This document shows positions 55,563 through 64,000 of a stretch of DNA of 64,000 nucleotides, piece after piece (the stretch's first letter is position 1; each line of letters opens with the position of its first letter). The position numbers were made by a program, and so were the translations under genes. Under the pieces are notes generated by a model, which had not been told where the DNA came from, made no database searches, and saw only the letters and a list, made by a program, of their open reading frames with translations. The DNA comes from Holacanthus passer (taxonomy: Eukaryota > Chordata > Actinopteri > Pomacanthidae), in the NCBI GenBank assembly GCA_025331565.1, contig JAFREQ010000091.1:1474501-1538500 (forward strand), given 5' to 3'.

Positions 55563-57497
55563 GGTCTCTCAGGGGTGGCTGCATCTGACAATCTTTGGAA
55601 CTTTCTGAAACAGACAATCCAACAAACACACCCATTTTGGAGTAACTTTTATGGCAGCGGTGTTTAAATCTGCCCATTGAATCGACTGCACATTTGTGAC
55701 AGAACTCTTTCCATACATATTTATCCAACACGTTCCTCTCGGCCAAAAGATGCTGCATTCAAAAGCAGCCTTCTGCATTATGCTGGCATCTGGAATCACT
55801 TAGACAGATCTATCTGCACAGGAACAAACTAGCAACAAATCATGTTCAATGTAAAGAGTAAACATTTGTACACTTGATCAACAGCTTGTGTTTGACATGT
55901 TTTAATTGTTTACAGTACAGAGAAACACATTCACACATATGTCCAAGTCACCTGACCTATATATGTTTGAATTGTGGAAGGAAACTGAAGAACCTGGAGA
56001 ACGCTCACTCACATGAAGAGCTGATGGATGGATTCAAACCAGGACCAGGACCAGGCTGTGAGGGGACATTACTAACAACTGAGCCACAACACTACACCTA
56101 CAATGGAATATTTTAACACAGACTGAAGGAGATACAAGGTACCAGATTCGTTTATTGATCTTTTTACAATTTAAGGTTTTGCAACAAAATGCTTGTAGTC
56201 CCTTTATGCTACTCACAAAACCAAAATGATCTAAATGGATGAATAAATAATGCCATCTAAATAAAAGTATTATTTATGATGGAGTCTCACAGCCTGAGGA
56301 AAGAAGCTGATGGTGAGTAAATAAACTCTTCATGATTTTCTGGTCCAGCAACGGCTTGGGGAATTTTAGTGTGAACTTTGAAGAGAATAAATCACTCATA
56401 CATAAACCAACATTGTTACTTATTGACACAAGCTACTGTATGAGTTACATATTTACTGTCTTCATTAAAATTGATCATGTTATGTCTCTCCTGGCCATCT
56501 GTTCTCGAGAAGAAGCCTGCACAATCTATGGTGAAAACGCTGAGCAAGAGCAGTGGTCAGTTAAAGTATATTTTCTGTCCAAAGTATGAAGTTTAGATGA
56601 GCTCATACTTGTTAGATTTGTATGTATCAAAATTATATGCAACATTACATCCTAGCCAGTCTGAAATATACATTCTAGCAAGCCAGAAACACACAGACAG
56701 CCTTTTTGGAAAAACCCTGTAATCATAAAACATGGTAGAAATACACAAAAAAAGCAAGGAATTACCTTTCCTGAACTTATGAATACTAAAATACTAATAC
56801 AAGTAATACTAATACTGCAAAATCACAGTTTCAGCACTATTTATTCAGTCATATACGCTTCCTTACCATGAGTGTGCATCCCAAAAGTTAATCCCAAGAA
56901 TAATTCTGGAGGCATCAAGAGCACAGGAGGCTGGAGTTTTCAAATTTGATTTATGACCGTAAAAACCCAGCATCTCAGCCACTGTAAATCCCAGAAACGT
57001 GTACTCAAATCATGTTGAATTATAGACGGCCATATGTCATGTAGTGCCCCGTCTGATGCTGAGCAGTATTCTGTAAATGTTGAGACAGTCAGAGGGAAAA
57101 GACAGAAAGAAGTTGAAATAGGCAGATTGCATATTCAGAGTTCTTGTCTTTTGTTCTCTCCACACATTTGTCTCTTTCAAGTCTGTCTCTCGATTCAGTA
57201 ATAAACCCATCAAAGAAGTTTGAACCATTTGTTGCTGAAAATTGTTCTCCAGTTTTATTTGGTGGAAAAGGAGGCTGTGTGTTGGATGATGCCTCCTAAA
57301 TGAATCTTAACAGCATTAGGGAGACTCTGCTGGGAGAGTGCAAAACGACCCCAATGCAGGCGACATATTTAGTAGTGTGAGAAACAAAACACTGAACCAG
57401 ACATAATTCAGAAATGGTTTGTGGAAAGAGTGTGCACAGATAACAGCAAGAGAAGGCTGGAGTGGTGGAGGAAGTGCAGCAATGAGGGTCAATAGAT
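55563..57497. other. anonymous DNA with a possible conserved dispersed repeat
   Basis: At 55965-56090 the words GGAAACTGAAGAACCTGGAG, GGATTCAAACCAGGACC and CTAACAACTGAGCCAC follow in the order of a repeat very widespread in fish, but the usual AACATGCAAACTCC block is absent. Otherwise I see nothing. Confidence 0.4.
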
Positions 57498-57681
57498 CTT
57501 TTTCACAGCAGACATTCTGGCTCGTCATAGCAGGAAAAGCACAGGTGTAACCGATAACATTAAAAATGGATGCTTTCCATTTAGGTGCACCAGTTCCAGG
57601 GCCCTGGTACTGTGCATCACTGTCATGGCTTACTGCCACACTTGATGGAACTGAGCCATCATTAACGAAGTCAAAATGTCT
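57498..57681. mobile_element. small inverted-repeat element (MITE-like), copy 2
   Basis: It shares the left arm (TTTTTCACAGCAGACATTCT, GCAGGAAAAGCACAGGTGTA) and core (GTTCCAG, CCTGGTACTGTGCA, ACACTTGATGGAACTGAGCC, ATCATTAA) with copy 1. Most of the right arm is deleted; only GAAGTCAAAATGTCT remains. Confidence 0.72.
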
Positions 57682-59980
57682 ACCGGGAAAAAGGGTTATA
57701 GCAGGAGTTCAGAGAGGGAGAGCAGTCAGCTGACACTGATGCGTTAAGATGCTCTAAGCATCTAAGCACAACACTTTTAATTCATTAATTATTTGGTATA
57801 TGACTACCTGCAATCTGGGAGCTCCTGGAATGTCTGAGAGAAGCAAGAAAGGACAGAAACTGCCACTGCTGCTTCCCGGAAATGAATTTCCAATTGTTTT
57901 CTACAGGATCAAATAAAGGATCTCTTTGTGCTGCAACCTTGAAGGACCAGAGGAGTCCACTTCAATCAGGTCTTCCTAACATGGTCTATCTGATAATACA
58001 GGATGCTGGTCCTCCAATTCCTCCTAGAAATTTGCTTGGTTTGCTTGATTTTAACTTGTCCAAAACAAGATTTTGTTGTATGTTAACAGTGTAAAACATG
58101 TCATCTGCAAACACATGGTCACTGTTTGCTACATATTTAGTGCAACAACAAATTGCAATGCAATTTGAAAAAAATATGCATATAAAACAACTGCTAGTGT
58201 GCCGTGATTCTCTCTTTAAAAAAATAAGACACTCAAACACAGGAATATGTTCAGTATGTAATCAAAAATAAAAGGCACATATGTGTATTGATCTATCCTA
58301 ATTATAAAACTATGCACACAGCAAGGAATATTGTAGCGTGGCTTGAACTTTTCAACCACATTATAATTATTCTCTACAACTGTGTATGGTGTTATCTGCA
58401 GCAAGAAACACATCTATGATGTTAATTATCTTTCAGGCCTGGTGTGAATATACAGCCTATATATATACAGAGGTTGTTTGAAAGCCATGGAGAGAAGGAC
58501 TTGCACATCAGCCCGTTTCAGACCTGCTTGAATGATGCCATTGAAAATGTGTTAGCATGTTTCATGTAGGTATTTCTAGTGACATGAGTAGTAGTGTCCC
58601 TTTACCACACTGCATTTTAAAACTACAAAAACCAAACCAGGTTTTACGCAATGAAGTGACCAAACCCAGTCAGAATGTGACGCTTCCTTTGGGTAGTGCA
58701 AATTTGGATTCAAACCTTTTACATTACTGTCCCCTGCTGTGATGTCTATACAGTGACTATGCAAACAATAGTACACTACAAAAGCTGAATCATCTTATCA
58801 ACATGTCTGTCTTTTCTGGCAGTACACAGATGTTGCAGCCTCATAAAGCTGAATTATTATAACCAATAAAACCCAGGACATGTGGCCTCAGCAGAGAGAT
58901 GATGATACATCTGCCCTGTTGGGAATAATGAAGAAGTCAGCAGGTTTTTTTTTTTTCTTAAATTGCCTGGAAAACACTTACTAAATGTGGGTGGTTTCAC
59001 TAGTTATGCAGTACCATATCTGTATCTTTGTATTTGATTCAAGCACAGCAAAGGTCCCAGGGGTGTGGAACTGGGACACTGAGCTTAAATGTACTGGCTC
59101 CAGACACTAGTTGGGACAGAAAGGCAGAGGAGGGCTTTTTGTCCTATCCCGTCCCAATTGTCCCCAGCAGACCATGTAGTTTGCACCTCCAACACAGGCT
59201 GTGGCCCAATTATCTCGTCTCCCAATTAGATTTTTTTTAAGATTATTATTCTATTGTGTGCTTCTTCTGCCTTTGGGTGTCATTGCTGCATCGTTTCCAT
59301 TTTCTCAGTCTGTTGAAGCTCAGAGCCTCGAAAATACTACGCTGATCTTTAAGTGTCATTAAACCTGTCATTATGTCGACAGGCAGAATATTTGGCTAGC
59401 ATCTCCTCCCCTATTGCTACAGTTGGCTTTCTGACTGTACTAGTAGCATGGGTCCACCACTAGTGGCTAGACATTCGGGGGATCCTATCTTCACTCTCCA
59501 CTCCTCACAGAACCACGTTCTTTGAGGATGTCATGTTTTAAGTGAGTCAAATCTCAGCTTCACAGTGATTTTTATTCACCTCAACTTGATCCCTGTATTA
59601 AAAAAAAGTTATGTGGCAACAGGACTGACAGTTTTCAACCAAAACAACTAACAGACTGCACAAAATACATCCAAGGATACAAAGTACAAGTGGGAGTCCC
59701 ACATTCCTGCTACCATCTCATTAGACTACAGTAAAAGTGGCAAGAAGTCCATACTTTTGGCAACACTGTGCAATTAAAGTTGATGTTTGAAGAGGAAACA
59801 CTACCAAGTCATTCCTTTATAAACTTAGCATAAACACCCTCTATAAGGGCCTCCTACATACTACCTCTTTACAGTTCAACCTCTATATTATCTGTTGAGA
59901 AATGCTTGCAAATCATTAATCATTTTACTACTTCTGGCAGAATGTAGCAACTGATGCAGGTATAGAGGCAATCAATGCAT

Positions 59981-60019
<39 letters not shown>

Positions 60020-63000
60020 ATTAGAGTCTCAACTGTGCAGCCATTACCTGACCGTAGCTGTGAAACAATCATGAACTCAATCATAAAGTGTGCATGATTA
60101 CCGCTGTTACACCTTCCAAATTGCACTAGGGTTTGAAAAGTGTAAGAAAAATCTAAGAAATTTCTAGTGTGCTCATGGAGCTTCTCTAATTTGGAGCTCA
60201 ACCAAGCTGGACTTCTGGTAATTAACCGTTTCTACAAGCCATGTCAGGATCTTCAGCCCTGCTCCAAATAGAGGTTGGACTGGAATTAGCTAACCAGCAG
60301 CAGCCAATTCCCAATGGCACCATCTGTGCTTATGGAACATCACTGATGGGACTTAAACAGCACAGTCTCAGTAGGAAATAATTACCTTCATATTGGATAT
60401 ATCTGTAGCACACAGTTCCCATCCAATGCCAACGTTTGGTGCCAAAGCAGGAAGTGAAGTCCCCTTTATGTAGTGAGGTGAAAAGTAAATGTGTGGAGGC
60501 TTACTTCTCATACATAGAATCGTTCCCTATTCGTAACCATACTCTATTTACCATGTGATCCTGTAGATTTTGTTACGTTTATTTATTTGTTGTAATAGAG
60601 TTTGAAGGTGCTATAATATAGAACAGAGGAGGTGATGCCTGTGTCTGAGTGAAAATCCTAGAAAGTCAGTGGCAAAAATAGATGACACAGTACGGTTTTA
60701 GAAGGGGAAATGAAAGCAAGACATAGTTGTCACATGGGAGAAATGAGTGTAGTTCCAGTTAAATGACAGGATGTGGAGACACCCACTCAAGACTGGGACC
60801 TGTTGACAACGCACTGGGGATCAAGGAACAGGAATGACAGACAGTATAAGGATGAGTCTGACAGAGGGGACTGAGAGGAGGAAAGAAGTGATGGCACAGT
60901 TGTGAATCCTCCGACTCAAAAGTGGGACCCTGCTGAATACATCAAATGGAATGGAGGAAGATCTGGGAGCAAGGCAGCAGCCTGACGTTTTGTTTTCCTT
61001 ACTCGTAGTGACGTGGACACCATTTCCAATTACTTCAAAGGGACAGGTTAAACATTTATTTATTAATATAATGTATCACCACCCAAAAAATGTCTATTTT
61101 ATCAAATCAGTTTTTAACATCTCACTGTGTCTACACATGACAGAGACAGTCAGTGGGATGAAAATCAGATTAAAATGTTTAACGGATGCACCTGTTTGCA
61201 CATTTTATCACAGCTCTTCGAGACAAATGCATTTATATTGATACTGCTGTAATGCTTGACAGTATCTAACAATGACAGTATAGTGTGAAGTGTATTACAC
61301 TGCCATAAAGTAGGGGGACTTGCAAGAGACATTTTTTAAAATAAATAAATAAATAAATAAAATAACAGAATAAATGCAGCTAAGACCAAGGTGTCCTGAC
61401 TTTTAGTACCGAGTTCAACAATGCATGTTTTTGTTGGACCCTTGCTGCCAGTTATATGCCAACATCTTTCAAACATATTGGCTCCACTTTATGATGCAGT
61501 TTCTTTGTTCTATTTTTTTGTTTGTTTTAATAATTGTTGTACCGCCTTCCAGACTGAGTACTGCACTCCCCATGACTAGTAAATAGATTTTATGTGTTAA
61601 ATTGGTTCCTCTTTAAATTAAATTTCAACTGTACTAATGGCAAAGCAATTACTCAATTATTTCAATAGTAAATTTAAAAAATGCCTATTGTTTAATGGAA
61701 AGAATGGAAAGAATATCTATTTGAGCTATTAGTCCATCGGTTACCTTTTCTTTTTTTTTTGCTCAGGTGACTGCAATCAACCAGGAGCCAGCCACCAAAG
61801 CAGATAATAGAGAATAAAATTGAATAAAAAAAGACAACAGAACAATGAGCATGATGTTCAAAATAAAGAAAATAGTATAGCATCCCCAGCAACTCATTGT
61901 TAGTTTGCAAAGCTTAATTGTAAGAGCTAAGAAGAAGAAAAAAAAAAAAAAAACAATCCAATAATATCCTGAGGAAATATGTCACAGTCCTGTCAAAGTC
62001 CTATCAAAGTCTATATTGAAAAGGAATTTACATCACTGCTTATACAATGGTTGAATACTACTGTTTATTTTGACAGCGACAAATGACCAGCTCTGATAGC
62101 TGCTGTAGTTAAGCAAGGAAATTTTACAAGCAACATTTACAATCAACATTCACATAACAAAAATAGTTGATGGAAATCAAACATAACATGCATCTTTAGC
62201 ATCCCAATTTAAGTATGCTTGGCACCATATGCTGTATATATTGCAATACAACCCTATTTAGTACAGCATTTCTTCACACCGCGTGGAACAAAGCCAAGAA
62301 ATTCTAATTGCTTGTTAACATGACTGGAATTAAGGAACACAGAGCCAACACAGCATCCTTGTGAGCTCATTCATTATTTTTGAAAAATACCTACAAAGTG
62401 AATTAACATGAAAAACAACATTTACAAATAGCATTTATTAATATTAGAACTGCATATTTATATATAAAAGCTGAGCTAGTGTTGCTGTGATGATAATCAT
62501 TATGATGGCTCCTATCCCACCCACTCCTGACATGATAAATAGTAAAACTGACTCCCATCCCACTGGAATCCTGAAAAATGTCATTTAGCAAACTTTTTAG
62601 CTCAACTGCTAATGGGACAATAAGTTTACGTAAATTATTGACAAGGCATATTTGTACCATTGGCTCCTGTTTTAAACTGGCGGCTGTCCTCTTGTGTGGA
62701 GCAGTTTGAACTCTGACAGAGTGGGTTAAATCAGAGAATATGAGAGAACGTCACTGAGGGCGATGCTGTGACACAGCTATCAAGCTGCTTTATGCTTCTT
62801 ACATTTTGGTCTCTGGGCGCTCTCTGTTCCGTCACAGGTCAGCACTGGATTTGGTTCTGCCATTACAAATGTTGGTGTGGCTGGATCTTTGATTTTAGAG
62901 AATTTGAAAACATACAATTATCCACCACATGTACTTGAAACCTTGCGTGTTTGATTTGAGGATGTCCCTCTTGAGTGCATCTTGTTTTGACTCACCCAAA

Positions 63001-63308
63001 ACCTTATTACTGTGCTCTGTGTCACCCAAGCAGCCTGACGTACTATGACAGTACTGGTGGCAACACTAGCTGCCTGGCTGGCAGGTCTTCTCTTGCTTCG
63101 AGCAGCCTGATCATCTCTTGATGGAAGTAGTTGGAGTTGCATCTTACTGAAAAATGAAAGAAGAGTTCTCAAATTGTTACACAGTCCAAAATAACTAATT
63201 AAACAAGTAATGACTCATCACCATCGTCATCGTTGCTCCCCTGGCATCTCCCAAGTGCATCTCATCAGTGGATAATAAGTGAGTCAGATCCTCCGCATGT
63301 GATGTCAC
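57682..63308. other. anonymous AT-rich DNA
   Basis: No gene or named transposon recognised. It contains a GT tract (59983-60016), AAAT units (61337-61361) and a poly-A (61932-61952). A minus-strand frame at 62918-63172 (84 codons) is unrecognised. Confidence 0.5.
59983..60016. repeat. (GT)n microsatellite
   Basis: About 17 GT units. Confidence 0.96.
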
Positions 63309-63313
63309 ATCTC

Positions 63314-63843
63314 TGTCACAAATCTTGGCTGAACTCGTGCAAATGCAGACAAACAAGCGAGGTGAAAACACAAGTATTTTATTTGAAGCAAGGCAGAGAT
63401 GCTGAGATGGTGTCTGGCTGGTGTTAGAGCTGAGGTCAAGGGAAATCCAGGGGAAGGTGTTGCAGCGGGAATTCCAAGGATGTGACCTGGCTAGTGGGCT
63501 TGATAGACACGCAGAGCGGGCAGGCAGGGAATCCTGGAGACAAGGGAGAACACTTGTGAGGTAAAAACTGTCAGGCAGGCAGATAGACTGGTAGACGCAT
63601 GGCACATCAGCACACCGTGGGTAGCACAGCAATCCGGCGGGGGCTGACCACTGGTGCAAGGTTCTTGTAGTGGTGATGGTTTGATGGCAGGAGTGCAGAG
63701 AGAGAGACAGAGGGCAGGGAGGAAGTGGAACAAGACAGTCAAAATCAAAAAAAACATTCATACCAAAAAGAGAGAGAGAGAGAGAGAGAGAGAGCAACAT
63801 AAATGCACTCAACCATCAACAAGTCGAGGGAGGGTTCGTTACA
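63314..63843 (-). mobile_element. candidate solo LTR, minus orientation
   Basis: The 530-bp unit starts TGTCACAAATCTTGG and ends GGGTTCGTTACA. The inverse of its end (TGTAACGAACCC) resembles its start, and it has TG...CA ends. Flanks are ATCTC (63309-63313) and GTCTC (63844-63848), a 5-bp duplication with one mismatch. On the minus strand an AATAAAATAC polyadenylation signal lies near 63376-63385, about 65 bp before the end, the same layout as the LTRs at 11.5 and 28.9 kb. A GA tract (63768-63794) has expanded inside. A 205-codon minus-strand frame over 63195-63812 crosses the LTR edge and is not protein-like. Confidence 0.68.
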
Positions 63844-63848
63844 GTCTC

Positions 63849-64000
63849 TACCTTCACACTCCCTCATCCACCAAATTAAAAGATTTTTTTTTAATATAGT
63901 CATTAAGATGTTTTCTGTGGTTGGTTTATTTTTTTTATATGAGAAATGTTTATAATACTTCCCTGTTGGTACCAGTTCCATAGTCCATTGTCTTATAGGA
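63849..64000. other. anonymous non-coding DNA
   Basis: Nothing recognised up to the window edge. Confidence 0.5.

Noticed and set aside
63195..63812. 205-codon minus-strand frame starting in a Leu-Ser run
   Set aside because: The start is the GA microsatellite and the frame crosses the edge of the candidate LTR. No protein motif is seen.

Overview
The window looks like intergenic or intronic DNA from a ray-finned fish, most likely a percomorph teleost. I find no host gene exon, rRNA gene, functional tRNA gene or CRISPR array that I can support. The teleost call rests on AT-rich sequence packed with CA/GT microsatellites and on the mixture of transposon families. These are Tc1-like elements, a Rex1/L2/CR1-like LINE with a TTATC tail, hAT MITEs, piggyBac, PIF/Harbinger with introns, a pogo-group element, and Ty3/gypsy-type LTRs and pol. 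The percomorph call is inference from remembered repeat composition.

Layout. 0-3 kb: a 0.38-kb Tc1 deletion derivative and several CA/GT tracts. 3.2-3.7 kb: a plus-strand LTR-like 3' part. 3.7-9.2 kb: anonymous DNA. 9.27-13.5 kb is the densest TE block. It holds a 5'-truncated LINE with a 364-codon reverse-transcriptase frame, a Tc1-like element with ~200-bp inverted repeats whose transposase is split by a 611-bp solo LTR with AAAAG duplications, and a LINE 3' end with an inverted 5' part. 15.1-15.5 kb: a hAT remnant. 20.57-20.70 kb: a promoter-like CCAAT/CRE/TATA cluster. 21.4-22.0 kb: a piggyBac C-terminus. 22.3-23.0 kb: a minus-strand LINE endonuclease fragment. 28.9-29.6 kb: a second solo LTR with CAGAC duplications. 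30.6-30.9 kb: an enhancer-like stretch and a G-quadruplex motif. 32.6-33.3 kb: a gypsy pol relic. 33.5-34.1 and 36.1-38.5 kb: two copies of a pogo-like element, the second with an almost complete transposase gene. 40.3-41.1 kb: an 823-bp hAT MITE with a perfect 8-bp duplication. 41.2 kb: a tRNA-Glu-like relic. 41.4, 42.8 and 53.0 kb: three copies of an unclassified dispersed repeat. 48.3-51.0 kb: a Harbinger transposase and a possible SANT/Myb partner, interrupted by a second LINE. 55.3 and 57.5 kb: two copies of a small inverted-repeat element. 63.3-63.8 kb: a third solo LTR.

The elements are layered rather than cooperating. The nested insertions (LTR inside Tc1, LINE inside Harbinger) give relative ages. 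All three well-bounded solo LTRs lie in minus orientation. Every recognisable protein is a transposon protein and nearly all are broken. The best preserved are the LINE frame at 9.3 kb and the pogo-like transposase at 36.6-38.4 kb. Family names come from motif recognition by eye, with no database search. I found no convincing new biological system. The strongest leads are the paired unnamed repeats (39.75/44.43 kb, 55.3/57.5 kb), the pogo-like pair with its hairpin and intron, and the promoter-like cluster.
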